Below are positions 36,855-46,190 of a DNA stretch of 64,000 nucleotides, one piece after another. The stretch spans positions 3,331,501-3,395,500 of the forward strand of contig NZ_CP059576.1 of assembly GCF_014109825.1 (NCBI RefSeq), read 5' to 3'. A program made the translations under genes and the position numbers. The notes below the pieces were generated by a model. It made no database searches and was not told where the DNA came from. It worked only from the letters and a program-made list of their open reading frames with translations. The first letter of the stretch is position 1. Every line of letters starts with the position of its first letter. The DNA is from Legionella sp. PC997. GTDB lineage: Bacteria; Pseudomonadota; Gammaproteobacteria; Legionellales; Legionellaceae.

Positions 36855-38726
36855 TTAATATTCTCTAACTCTTTTTAATTGTTCCTGCATCCTGTGATGC
36901 GCTTTCGACACTTCTTCAGAATTGGATATTTCTGCAACCGCAACACGCCACCAAGTTTGATAACCATTACTCATCGTTTTAGGCAGTATAGGCACTACTA
37001 TCACTGAAGAATGTTTTTCATTGCGTGCGGCCTGCATAGCAACTGCTAACTGATCATAAGAATCTACAAAAAAAGCTTTAGCGCCTAGTCCTTCAGCATA
37101 CTTACAAAAGTCTATGGGTAAATAATCTCCCGATAACTTATTGGTGTTAGCCTCTCGATATCGAAACTCATTACCAAAACCTTGGCTACCCTGACTTTCC
37201 TGTAAATTTCTAATGCATTGAAAACCATGATTATCAAAAATGACAATGGTAATTTTTTTTCCTTCTTGAATGCTCGTCAGCAATTCTGAATGCATCATCA
37301 CAAAGCTGCCATCGCCCACCAAAACGTATACCTCACCCGGCGCATTTTCTTTAGCTAATCGCACCCCTAGACCGGCCGCGACTTCGTAACCCATGCAAGA
37401 ATATGCATATTCCAAATGGTAATCTTTAGCCTTTTTGGATTTCCAAAGTCGATGTAAATCACCGGGTAAACTGCCGGCGGCACAGATTATGACATCCTCT
37501 TCAGTCACCATCTCATTTAATAAACTGAGCACCTTTACTTGTGATAACCCCTCCGCTACAGGATGAGACAAAGTACAGACGCGTTTTAATTCATGCTGCC
37601 ATTCATTTTGATAATGTTGCACCTGCTGATGATATTCTTCGGGGGATTGGTAGGTTCCTAGTTTTTTTCCTAATTGCTCTAAGCCTATCTTTGCATCCCC
37701 TTGCAACATCAAACCATTCATTTTGATTGCATCAAAACGAGAAACATTGAGATGAATAATTCGACACTCTTGGTTTTTAAAACCCCATTTAGACGCAGTA
37801 GTAAAATCTTGCAACCGTGAGCCAATCACTAAGATCACATCGGCTTGTGCGGCCAGCGAATTTGCAACTTTAGAACCCGTAACACCGACTCCCCCCACAT
37901 TCATGCAATGACTTGCTGGCAAAGCACTTTTCCCTGCTTGAGTTTCAGCAACGGGAATTTTATGATGCGCAGCAAATTGCGACAAGACATTGGTTGCTAA
38001 GGAATAATGCACTCCACCTCCGGCAATAATGAAGGGCTTTTTGGCTTTAAGAATAAGCTGAGTCGCTTCTTCAAGCGCACGTTCACTGATCGGTGTTCTA
38101 TCAATGTGCCAAAAACGTTTTTCAAAAAAAGAAGCGTCATAATCATAAGCTTCAGATTGCACATCTTGCGGTAAACATAAAGTGACTGCCCCTGTTTCGA
38201 CAGGATCAGTGAGCACCCTCATTGCATTGATAACAGCCGTCATCAATTGCTCTGGGCGGGTAATACGATCCCAATATTTACTCACCGGTTTGAAACAATC
38301 ATTAACCGATAAAGTATAGTCATGGGACGCTTCAAGTTGTTGTAATACGGGATCCGGTTGTCTGCAACTGAATATGTCTCCGGGCAATAACAATAATGGA
38401 ATTCTATTAGTTGTTGCAGTAGCCGCTGCAGTAATCATATTGGTCGCACCCGGACCTATTGAAGAGGTGCACGCAAAAATACCTAATCTATTTTTTTGTT
38501 TCGCATAAGCCGTCGCGGCATGAGCCATTCCTTGTTCGTTATGTCCCTGGTAATAAATCAAACCATAATTATCGTATTCCAGGGCTTCTCCTAATCCAGT
38601 CACATTACCATGCCCAAAAATTCCAAATACCCCAGCAACAAACTGATATGATTTACCATCCAACACCACATATTGATTTGCCAAAAATCTCAATAATGCC
38701 TGTGCCATTGTCAATCTAATCTTCAT
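36855..38726 (-). CDS. iolD: 3D-(3,5/4)-trihydroxycyclohexane-1,2-dione hydrolase
   Basis: A 623-residue ThDP-dependent enzyme of the acetolactate-synthase superfamily that opens the cyclohexanedione ring to 5-deoxy-glucuronate. N-terminal 'GVFGIFGHGNVTGLGEAL' and 'YHGHNEQGMAHAA'-like blocks hold the catalytic Glu, and the C-terminal ThDP motif runs from Gly-Asp-Gly-Ser to Asp-Asn-His-Gly-Phe ('IVIFDNHGFQCI'). ATG 38726 has GGTGG about five bases upstream; the earlier in-frame ATG 38738 has no ribosome-binding site. It lies between the iolCB fusion (75 bases) and iolE (10 bases). Confidence 0.94.
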   Translation of the reverse strand: MKIRLTMAQALLRFLANQYVVLDGKSYQFVAGVFGIFGHGNVTGLGEALEYDNYGLIYYQGHNEQGMAHAATAYAKQKNRLGIFACTSSIGPGATNMITAAATATTNRIPLLLLPGDIFSCRQPDPVLQQLEASHDYTLSVNDCFKPVSKYWDRITRPEQLMTAVINAMRVLTDPVETGAVTLCLPQDVQSEAYDYDASFFEKRFWHIDRTPISERALEEATQLILKAKKPFIIAGGGVHYSLATNVLSQFAAHHKIPVAETQAGKSALPASHCMNVGGVGVTGSKVANSLAAQADVILVIGSRLQDFTTASKWGFKNQECRIIHLNVSRFDAIKMNGLMLQGDAKIGLEQLGKKLGTYQSPEEYHQQVQHYQNEWQHELKRVCTLSHPVAEGLSQVKVLSLLNEMVTEEDVIICAAGSLPGDLHRLWKSKKAKDYHLEYAYSCMGYEVAAGLGVRLAKENAPGEVYVLVGDGSFVMMHSELLTSIQEGKKITIVIFDNHGFQCIRNLQESQGSQGFGNEFRYREANTNKLSGDYLPIDFCKYAEGLGAKAFFVDSYDQLAVAMQAARNEKHSSVIVVPILPKTMSNGYQTWWRVAVAEISNSEEVSKAHHRMQEQLKRVREY

Positions 38727-38801
38727 GAAACCCACCATTAAACATTATTTTTCCAGGCTTGAAGCACCGCCTTACCCTAGCTGCAAAGTCTACTCATAAC
38801 C

Positions 38802-40682
38802 TCAGTCGAGGTTTTTTTTCCATACTCTATTATTTGCTTTATGTGTTCGCGTCCATTCATGCTCTTTGATAAAGGTTGGCGTCGTATAAGGATTATCTTT
38901 TAAATGACGTATAAACCATAAGGTATAAAGAGCATATCCCGGGGCTGCACAATGAGCATGGGTCTGCCCATTCATAATTCGATAGGTGTCATAATTTTCG
39001 ATACGTAGCACCTCATCCCCATTTTCACCAAATGCATAACCTTGCGGTTCTGAAAAACGATAATGGTAGATTTCTGGCTGATCGTGATAATGAGAAGGAT
39101 AACTTGACCAGCGTCCTTGGAAGGTAATAATTTCGCCAACAACCAAATTAGATTCAGGTCTATTGCGCTTATCAAATACAGTTCTTACGATGCGATACGA
39201 GCTATCGTCTAATAGGTCTTTTCCTCGATTATCCAACTCCAAAAGATTGGCCTGATTAAATAATAAAGGAGTAAAAGATGCATCATTCTCTGTTTCAATC
39301 AATAGAATTTCACAATCAGTCAATGCTTCAACAGCAGCTATTTGACCGGAAGGGCAATGCAAGACTATAGGTTCTTGAGAAAAATAATCATAGCGGGCTA
39401 CACGCTGACTTTGATGTGCAAAATAAAACTCGACGCGTCCCGTCATTAATAATGCAGCAAACTCATAATGCTCACTAAAGAAATATTTTTCTCCAGCAGC
39501 GAGTTTAAGCGAGCTAAAATTCATATTGTCATTTGATAAAGGATTTATAGTAACAATCGGATTGAAGCCTCTAATAAACCCTAGTGGATTTTTAATAAGC
39601 ACCTGAGGAAGTTTCTTTTTTTGGTGCAATTGCATTAAATGAGTACTGTTCCAGATCTGGGGATGCTCATCAAAATGTTGTATAAAATATTCTAATTCAT
39701 CTTTATAGGGAATGGCGGGGGCGCAACCATGTCGCGTGACGACTAAAGCACCACTCGCATTTGCAAAAGTAGTAGCAAGCTCCCAGGATTTTCCTCGTAA
39801 AAGAGCTGATAGAAGGCCGGCCATAAATCCATCCCCAGCGCCTAGTACGTTAAGTATTTCCACTGGAAACGGTTTAGTGGGTAGATTCTGGCTACTGTGA
39901 GCAAAATTAACTTCACACCCTTTTGCACCTAGTTTAATCACTACAGGTGCTTGGGTTAACTCTCTTATTTTCCTTAAGGCGCTCTTAACCTCATCGCATC
40001 CCCCAGCAATACAAATTTCTTCTTCAGTACCCACAATTAAATCACACAGAGGCAGAATTCGTTGGTAGGTTTGACTCACGTTTTGGCTTTGGAGATATCG
40101 CGTTTCTCCATCGCCCAATGCGGTCAATCCCCAAAGAACCGGACGATAATCCAAGTCCAGAACTACTGCAGTTTCGGCGTGTCGGGCACGTTGCGTCACT
40201 TCTTCCGTAGTTTGCAGCATATCTTTTGTGGATAATCCCGTGCCCGTAATTAAAATGGCTTTTGCCTGCTGCAATACATTTTGGTTTATTTGGTGCGACT
40301 TAATTTGCATATCCGCACAATCAGTGCGATAAAACATCAATGGAAATTCATGAGGCGGCTTAATTCCAAGCAAAACAAGACCCGTCAAATGATGAGCCGT
40401 CTCTTGCAATAGATTCGTGTTAACGCCCTCACTTTCAAGTTCATTTTTTAAAAAACGGCCCATTTCATCTTGGCCAATACACGAAAACATCATGCAGTTT
40501 AGACCCAGACGAGCCGCTCCTACAGCGATATTTCCCGCGCAACCGCCTAGGTATTTTTTAAAACTCTGGACCTCACTGAGTGCAACTCCAATTTGCTCGG
40601 CATAAAGATCAACTGCCACCCGTCCCATACAAATTAAATCTACAGGTCGGGTTGCATCAAAATAGAATGATGGATGTATCAT
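38802..40682 (-). CDS. iolCB: Fusion of 5-dehydro-2-deoxygluconokinase (IolC) and 5-deoxy-glucuronate isomerase (IolB)
   Basis: A 626-residue bifunctional protein. Residues about 1-325 are a PfkB-type sugar kinase with 'MGRVAVDLYAEQIG', 'YLGGCAGNIAVGAARLGL' and the C-terminal 'NVLGAGDGFMAGLLSALLRG' containing the catalytic Asp. Residues about 345-626 are an IolB cupin isomerase: 'SSYPSHYHDQPEIYHYRF' supplies the metal-binding His and Glu, and 'MNGQTHAHCAAPGYALYTLWFIRHL' the last His. The isomerase converts 5-deoxy-glucuronate to 2-deoxy-5-keto-gluconate and the kinase phosphorylates it, so the fusion couples consecutive steps. The C before B order is as known for Legionella inositol clusters. 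Starts eight bases after iolG. Confidence 0.94.
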   Translation of the reverse strand: MIHPSFYFDATRPVDLICMGRVAVDLYAEQIGVALSEVQSFKKYLGGCAGNIAVGAARLGLNCMMFSCIGQDEMGRFLKNELESEGVNTNLLQETAHHLTGLVLLGIKPPHEFPLMFYRTDCADMQIKSHQINQNVLQQAKAILITGTGLSTKDMLQTTEEVTQRARHAETAVVLDLDYRPVLWGLTALGDGETRYLQSQNVSQTYQRILPLCDLIVGTEEEICIAGGCDEVKSALRKIRELTQAPVVIKLGAKGCEVNFAHSSQNLPTKPFPVEILNVLGAGDGFMAGLLSALLRGKSWELATTFANASGALVVTRHGCAPAIPYKDELEYFIQHFDEHPQIWNSTHLMQLHQKKKLPQVLIKNPLGFIRGFNPIVTINPLSNDNMNFSSLKLAAGEKYFFSEHYEFAALLMTGRVEFYFAHQSQRVARYDYFSQEPIVLHCPSGQIAAVEALTDCEILLIETENDASFTPLLFNQANLLELDNRGKDLLDDSSYRIVRTVFDKRNRPESNLVVGEIITFQGRWSSYPSHYHDQPEIYHYRFSEPQGYAFGENGDEVLRIENYDTYRIMNGQTHAHCAAPGYALYTLWFIRHLKDNPYTTPTFIKEHEWTRTHKANNRVWKKNLD

Positions 40683-40689
40683 GCCGGCC

Positions 40690-41706
40690 TCAACTCAAAG
40701 AAACAGGTAATTTAGTTACGAGCGATTGTTTCGCTGCTTGAGCTATGCGTAAAGCATAAAGCCCATCCCTTCCTGACACTGGACTGGGTTGACTATCTCG
40801 CCACGCAACATAAAATGAACTTAACTCTGCTTTAAACGCCTGATGATAGCGCTCTAGGAAAAAATATTCTGGATTCGCTTGTTCTGTAAATGTATTGGTA
40901 AAATGCATCACTGAATGTTTCAATTGATTATTTGCCAGCAACATTCCTTCTTTCCCGAAAACTTCAATCCGCTGATCATAACCATACACAGCCTGGCGAC
41001 TGTTATCGATTACTCCTAAAGCCCCACTGGCAAAACGCATTTGAATGATTGCTGTATCCACATCATCCAATGCCTCAAAATCAGGATTAATAAGTACTGC
41101 TCCTGTTGCATAAACCTCAACCACTTCGGATTGGGTTAGAAAACGGGCCATATCAAAATCATGAATGGTCATATCCATAAACATACCGCCGGAAGTAGCG
41201 CAATATTCCTTAGATGGACAAGCAGGATCCCTGGAGGTAATTTTAATTAGATGAATCGCTCCAATGTCACCGGCTTCTACCTGTTTTTGTAAATGGGCAA
41301 AACTAGGATCAAAACGTCGATTAAACCCCAGCTGTAATAAAGTATTATTTGCTTGTACGGTTTGTAAGGCGTCTAAAATTTCTTCTTCATTCAACCCAAT
41401 TGGTTTTTCACAAAATATCGCTTTGCCTGCTTCACTTGCTGCTTTAATTTGCTCCACATGTAAATTTGAAGGTGAGGCAATCAAAATCGCATCCAAATTA
41501 GGATGAAACAATACTTGCTCAAAATGAGCGTATTGGCCCGCAATAGATAATTTATCGGCCCATGCTTTATTCAAAAATGGATCGGCGATGGCTTGTAATT
41601 CAAATTGGGGTAAATAATTTTTGATATTTTCTGCATGGAGTTTACCGATTCGTCCCGCACCAATGATTCCTATACGACATTTTCGTTGCTGATTTTCATT
41701 ATCCAT
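40690..41706 (-). CDS. iolG: myo-Inositol 2-dehydrogenase
   Basis: A 338-residue NAD-dependent dehydrogenase of the Gfo/Idh/MocA family, catalysing the first oxidation of myo-inositol to scyllo-inosose. The Rossmann motif 'GIIGAGRIGKLHAENI' is at the N-terminus, the family Glu-Lys-Pro in 'IFCEKPIG', and the catalytic Asp/His region in 'FMDMTIHDFDMARFL'. It ends with 'DGLYALRIAQAAKQSL', typical of inositol dehydrogenases. It lies between iolT (3-base gap) and iolCB (8-base gap), which with the pathway content makes the substrate assignment strong. Confidence 0.92.
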   Translation of the reverse strand: MDNENQQRKCRIGIIGAGRIGKLHAENIKNYLPQFELQAIADPFLNKAWADKLSIAGQYAHFEQVLFHPNLDAILIASPSNLHVEQIKAASEAGKAIFCEKPIGLNEEEILDALQTVQANNTLLQLGFNRRFDPSFAHLQKQVEAGDIGAIHLIKITSRDPACPSKEYCATSGGMFMDMTIHDFDMARFLTQSEVVEVYATGAVLINPDFEALDDVDTAIIQMRFASGALGVIDNSRQAVYGYDQRIEVFGKEGMLLANNQLKHSVMHFTNTFTEQANPEYFFLERYHQAFKAELSSFYVAWRDSQPSPVSGRDGLYALRIAQAAKQSLVTKLPVSLS

Positions 41707-41708
41707 TT

Positions 41709-43121
41709 TTAATCTCTCACTAATTCCAATTCATTTGTTTTTATTTCCGATATAGGCTTTCCAATGTCTCTGATTTTTTTACCTGCTCGCAAATTTTTTT
41801 CTATTTTTTCTAAAGACACTCCTGTTGTTTCAGGTACAAAATGATAAATAAAGAAAAAGGCTACTAAGCATAATGAACCGAATAAAGCAAAAGTAAGCAT
41901 TTCTCCTAAATTTTGATAAATCGTCAAAAAGGATATAGACACTACAAAGTTAGCGGCCCACTGCACCACAGTCGCAATGCTCATCGCAAGACCCCGGACG
42001 GATAAAGGATAGATTTCGGAGATTAACACCCAAAATAAAGATCCAACACTAATGCAGTAACCTATTACATAGACAGAGAAAGCGCCCAATATCCAGAATT
42101 TTTGACCCGGTAATGGTGTATTAAATAATAAACAAACCACAAAAAGACTCAATGTAGCGATCATCGTCCCGCTTAATAATAAGAAACGCCGACCTAATTT
42201 ATCAATATAAAATAAAGTGAGTAACGTAAATAAAAAATTAACAGCCCCCATACAAAAAGTTGCCAGAATAGCATTAGTCACCGGATAAAAACCTGCCGAT
42301 TCAAAGATCACCGGCCCGTAATACATTACGGCATTAATTCCTGAAAATTGTTGAAAAACTCCTAAAGCAACGCCCACAGCAAGTACAAAAATAATGGGCG
42401 CTTTAAATAATAAATTATTCGCCGAGTGACTTTGTTTTAAATTACTCTGTATTTCATCGATTTCTTTTTGAATGTCATAACCTGAAGGGCGGATTCTTTT
42501 TAAGAGCTGTAACGTTTTGTTTACTCCCTGTTTCTTCATAATCCACCGCGGGGAATGGGGGACAAAATACATCCCAATAAACAAAATCAAAGCGGGGATA
42601 CTCCCCATACCAAATAACAACCGCCAACTGTTTGTAGAATAATCATGAAGCAAATAACCGATTAAATAGGCTATAGCTTGACCAAAGGTAATTGTTAAAC
42701 CATTCATCAGCACTAAAGCCCCTCTTTTATTTGGAGGAGCAATTTCTGCGATAAACAACGGAGCAATATAAGAAGCAATTCCGATACAGATACCAATGAT
42801 GAATCGACCTGCTAATAATACGATGAAGTCATCGGAGAGAGCACAAAGAACAGTCCCCAAAATAAAGCCTATTGCCACTGTTTTGAGTAAGAAACGCCGA
42901 CTGAGTCTGTCAGCAAAGAAACCACTTAAAGGAATACCAAGAACACAACCCAGGATGCTGATGCTTACTATTTGAGACCATTGCCACTCAGATAGAGATA
43001 ATTGGGCAATAACTTGATCTTTAACATCCGCTATAACACTCGAATCAAATCCAAATAAAAACCCTCCAAATCCTGCAATGAGGGCTATAAAAAAAATGAA
43101 TGAATTGACTCCTTCCTTCAT
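41709..43121 (-). CDS. iolT: myo-Inositol transporter, MFS sugar porter family
   Basis: A 470-residue carrier with about twelve hydrophobic segments. Sugar-porter motifs are visible: 'GFLFGFDSSVIAD' in the first segment, 'SGFFADRLSRR' after the second, 'GRFIIGICIGIASYIAPLFIAEIAP' and 'VPHSPRW' at the middle loop, 'QQFSGINAVMYYGP' in segment seven, 'DKLGRR', and 'VPETTGVSLEKIE' at the C-terminus. As the first gene of the iol operon and only three bases from iolG, it almost certainly imports myo-inositol by proton symport. The promoter should be in the 188 bases before 43310, shared with a divergent gene. Confidence 0.93.
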   Translation of the reverse strand: MKEGVNSFIFFIALIAGFGGFLFGFDSSVIADVKDQVIAQLSLSEWQWSQIVSISILGCVLGIPLSGFFADRLSRRFLLKTVAIGFILGTVLCALSDDFIVLLAGRFIIGICIGIASYIAPLFIAEIAPPNKRGALVLMNGLTITFGQAIAYLIGYLLHDYSTNSWRLLFGMGSIPALILFIGMYFVPHSPRWIMKKQGVNKTLQLLKRIRPSGYDIQKEIDEIQSNLKQSHSANNLLFKAPIIFVLAVGVALGVFQQFSGINAVMYYGPVIFESAGFYPVTNAILATFCMGAVNFLFTLLTLFYIDKLGRRFLLLSGTMIATLSLFVVCLLFNTPLPGQKFWILGAFSVYVIGYCISVGSLFWVLISEIYPLSVRGLAMSIATVVQWAANFVVSISFLTIYQNLGEMLTFALFGSLCLVAFFFIYHFVPETTGVSLEKIEKNLRAGKKIRDIGKPISEIKTNELELVRD

Positions 43122-43247
43122 GGATCACTTTCCTTAGCTTATCCTTAATCGTTGCAGATGTTATCACCCTAATTAGCCAATAAACAGATGTTAATTGTAA
43201 GAATAATTTAACAAATTTATCAGGCCAAAGACTTTTATGAATCCAGT

Positions 43248-43277
43248 TTGTCGAAAATATATTTCAAGTGATATACT
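43248..43277 (+). promoter_or_regulatory. Candidate sigma-70 promoter
   Basis: TTGTCG at 43248-43253 and TATACT at 43272-43277, 18 bases apart, 32 bases before the ATG at 43310. It is a plausible promoter for the rightward gene. No experimental support. Confidence 0.4.
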
Positions 43278-43309
43278 AAATATCTTTAATCTTTTTAGTT
43301 CAGGCCATA

Positions 43310-44275
43310 ATGCTACAAAAAACGGAGATTGAGAGAGTAGATAAAGTTAAATTTTCTCCTGCTCAGAATTCAGGAGATTGTGGTTACCATGTGGTTGTCA
43401 TTGGTATTTTTTATTTAGCGCTTAAAGCCGCAGTAGATGAATCTATAAGGTCCGCACTTAACTCCAGTAAGCTGCTCACCAAAATTTTGGAAGCACAACC
43501 AAATTCTCTTAAGGGCTGTCTTGTAAAGTCGTTTAAAACCAATCATGAATGCTTACTCAGTTATCTGGACGCAATGGCTGCACATGGTTTTGAGCAACTT
43601 TCTTTTAACGAAATTTTATCTAATTTCACACTACAATTAAAACAAGCGAATACCAATTCCCCCTGGTTACATGAACGTCTAAAAAATGAAATTAAAAGCG
43701 GTTTATGGCTTGAGGATAATCGAGTTTGGGAAAAGTTAGCTTCATTCAAAAGCATCATGAAAAAAATTGAAGCTAAATCAGATGAACTCTATGAGAAAGC
43801 CACTCGGGAAAAAAGCCTTAAATCAGATAACGATTCATTGTATGCCATTATTTTCCAAGCGCAAATCGAAGTGTGTAATGCGTTAGCCGATGAAGAATTG
43901 AGTGCTGCGGCCCAAGAGGTAATTACTCATTTTTATACGGGAGATGCACCAAAAGTCTGGGTAGACAGTGAATTTCTCAAAACTCTGGTGGGTGATTTAC
44001 TGGGCACATCTTCCTTCATGTTTGATAAGGATGGGGCTCATATCACAAGTAACGGGCCAAGTGAAAGTCATTGGTATGTAAATCTCCCTAATGATGAGTA
44101 CACAAAACAATTTATGTCAATTTATAAGTCAGGTTATCACTCGGGGCTTACTATAGTGTTACCGGGAACCAAACTTGAAGTAAGTTTATCAAGTTATAGC
44201 TCCCTCTTTTCACCCGCAACGAACATCAATATCAATAATGATTTTGAAGGCTCGATTTTCTTCCCTTATCAATAA
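43310..44275 (+). CDS. OTU-like putative cysteine protease/deubiquitinase (paralogue of next gene)
   Basis: A 321-residue protein. 'NSGDCGYHVVVIGIFYLAL' places Cys24 after Asp at the start of a helix, and 'ITSNGPSESHWYVNLP' places His254 before an aromatic. Asp-x-x-Cys-like motif at one end and His-Trp/Tyr at the other is the layout of OTU-type cysteine proteases, known among Legionella deubiquitinases. The middle is helical. Aligned blocks ('SKLLTKIL', 'WLEDNRVW', 'WVDSEFLK') match the protein encoded at 44284-45612. ATG 43310 has CAGG five bases upstream. No signal peptide. Enzyme activity is inferred only from motif layout and paralogy. Confidence 0.65.
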   Translation: MLQKTEIERVDKVKFSPAQNSGDCGYHVVVIGIFYLALKAAVDESIRSALNSSKLLTKILEAQPNSLKGCLVKSFKTNHECLLSYLDAMAAHGFEQLSFNEILSNFTLQLKQANTNSPWLHERLKNEIKSGLWLEDNRVWEKLASFKSIMKKIEAKSDELYEKATREKSLKSDNDSLYAIIFQAQIEVCNALADEELSAAAQEVITHFYTGDAPKVWVDSEFLKTLVGDLLGTSSFMFDKDGAHITSNGPSESHWYVNLPNDEYTKQFMSIYKSGYHSGLTIVLPGTKLEVSLSSYSSLFSPATNININNDFEGSIFFPYQ

Positions 44276-44283
44276 AGAGTCTA

Positions 44284-45612
44284 TTAAGGTGGCAACCCTT
44301 TATTATTGGGACGCTTTTCGCGACCCTCAAGTTCCTCGGATGTATCATGAGTCGAGGTTTTTCTATGCCCTCTAAAAGACATACCTGCACTAATAAGAGA
44401 AGTAGCAGAGGTTTTGTCTTTTTTTAATTCAAGCTCCTTTTCAACTTTGCTGATTTTTTGGTTGAGCTCCACAATTGACTTCCGCGCCATAGACAATTCG
44501 GTATATGCTGGAAAACTCGTATCATCATGTGAAATAATTATAAGTAAAACCTTATCTATAGTTTCTTGATCCGGAGGGTCTTTATCAAAACAACTTAATA
44601 CAGAAAGATCGAATTTTAAATCTTCTGAGAATGAAGAATCCAGATGTTTTGCATAAAGCCCTGAAGCCGTAACTTTAAATTCGGAAATTGCTTTCTTTTG
44701 TGCTTTAAGTAGCTCATGATGTTCCCGGATTAAGGAAGAAATATCTTGTTCTACTTTTTCTTTTACCCGGTATACTTCAATTTCTTTTAGCCATTTACTG
44801 GATCCTGAATTAACACTTGTCAATAAAGAATCGGTTATCTGATCTTTAGGAACATCAATATACCAGTGGGTTGAAGAGGGACCTATACTGGTGATTTCAA
44901 TTTTTCGTGGATCAAAAAATAAATTGTCGGCATCAGGAAACATTTGTTTCGAACAATATTTTAGAAAATCCGCATCGAGCCAGGCTTTTTCGGAGCCGGG
45001 GCCATAATATTTTCTAATAACTGCTTTTGCCATATCCTCTAATACCGACTCATTCAAATTTTTAAAGATTTCCAGTGTCGCCTGGAATCTTAATTCACCT
45101 GCTTGTTCTGCATCAACTTTCTTGCCATTTGCAAGCTCCTCCATCCTATCTAAAATTTTTCCGTTCAAACGTTTAAATGGGGGTAAATCCATCCATTTTT
45201 GATTATCAATCACCCATGCACCTTCCTTAAGCATTGCTTTAAAAAAATCAGTCCCCCAATCGGACTCGACCATCGAACGACGTATCCCATTACTAAATTC
45301 ACTCAATAACTCCCGCAATGAAAGACTATCCCAACCGGGGGCACTAAGCGCTTCTAACACATGTTCGAGGGTCTGAACATTATTAGAGCCCAGTATCCTA
45401 TTTACCTGTGGCATATTAGTAAAAATAGTGGTGAGAATCTTACTCTTATTAATTTCTGCAGCCAGAACCCCATTGCTTTTAGCTTGCATTCCAAGATGCA
45501 ATAAACCAACACACAGTGCATAATATCCGCAATCCCCCGCATCATAAGGGGGCTCGAGTTTGGAACGTTTTTGAACAGAATCACCTTTTGCGACACTCAT
45601 TTTGCTTTTCAT
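44284..45612 (-). CDS. OTU-like putative cysteine protease, longer paralogue with coiled-coil tail
   Basis: About 442 residues from ATG 45612; a GTG at 45633 and an ATG at 45600 are alternatives. The first 300 residues parallel the protein at 43310-44275: 'DAGDCGYYALCVGLLHLGM' with Cys28, 'SKILTTIF', 'WVIDNQKW', 'AWLDADFLK', and 'ITSIGPSSTHWYIDVP' with His249. A further 140 residues are charged, including a probable coiled coil, and end with a polar tail. The stop lies eight bases from the stop of its paralogue in the opposite orientation, so the duplicates are tail to tail, which implies duplication with inversion. Target and activity are unknown. Confidence 0.65.
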   Translation of the reverse strand: MKSKMSVAKGDSVQKRSKLEPPYDAGDCGYYALCVGLLHLGMQAKSNGVLAAEINKSKILTTIFTNMPQVNRILGSNNVQTLEHVLEALSAPGWDSLSLRELLSEFSNGIRRSMVESDWGTDFFKAMLKEGAWVIDNQKWMDLPPFKRLNGKILDRMEELANGKKVDAEQAGELRFQATLEIFKNLNESVLEDMAKAVIRKYYGPGSEKAWLDADFLKYCSKQMFPDADNLFFDPRKIEITSIGPSSTHWYIDVPKDQITDSLLTSVNSGSSKWLKEIEVYRVKEKVEQDISSLIREHHELLKAQKKAISEFKVTASGLYAKHLDSSFSEDLKFDLSVLSCFDKDPPDQETIDKVLLIIISHDDTSFPAYTELSMARKSIVELNQKISKVEKELELKKDKTSATSLISAGMSFRGHRKTSTHDTSEELEGREKRPNNKGLPP

Positions 45613-45886
45613 AATGTACTCAACATGAAACACACATAATCAAATTATAGTACAATGACTCAGGCTGGTTTATTTTTCATCAAATACTATCTTGCGTAGC
45701 ACCGTGCTGTTTTAAAAAAATTTTTAAAATTAGTGTCTTAAGTAAAAATAGAAGCTAACATTGAATACAGATATTTTTATTTTTTCCGAGAAAAGCGAGA
45801 AATAAAACTACTCGTTTTTTGATTGTCTCAAGATTACAATATGGACTATTTCATTGAATGATTATTGAATAGTTATGGAAAAGTAA

Positions 45887-46033
45887 ATGATTACCAATAA
45901 ATTATTTCAACGAGCTACCCTGATTTTTTATTTGTTAATGACCATACTTTCTCTAAGCGCCTGTGCGAATTCTGGCTCATCAAATAGTGGTATTGGTGAA
46001 GAATACGGTACCAGCGATCGGGGTTGGCATTAA
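45887..46033 (+). CDS. Small lipoprotein
   Basis: A 48-residue protein. The ATG at 45887 has GGAAAA five bases upstream. A hydrophobic core ends in Leu-Ser-Ala-Cys, a good lipobox with cleavage before Cys26, leaving a mature lipoprotein of only about 23 residues, rich in Ser/Gly and ending 'YGTSDRGWH'. No function known. It lies 157 bases before the TolB-like gene on the same strand. Confidence 0.65.
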   Translation: MITNKLFQRATLIFYLLMTILSLSACANSGSSNSGIGEEYGTSDRGWH

Positions 46034-46190
46034 AATGAAATTTGATCTTGATACAGAGCCAGGTCAAAATATCTCATCGTTGATTACTTTAATTTAAGAA
46101 AGTTTGTATGTCATTCTTAAGGCGGGAATGACGAATGCGATCCTATGCTTCCAAACTATTTATTCGGATAAGCCTTTTAGGGATACTCCT

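Noticed and set aside
38790..38820. Perfect-looking terminator (CCTC-AGTC-GAGG followed by T8) between iolD and iolCB
   Set aside because: The T-run follows on the rightward strand, but all genes here run leftward; the bases are the last codons and stop of iolCB, so it cannot end the operon transcript.
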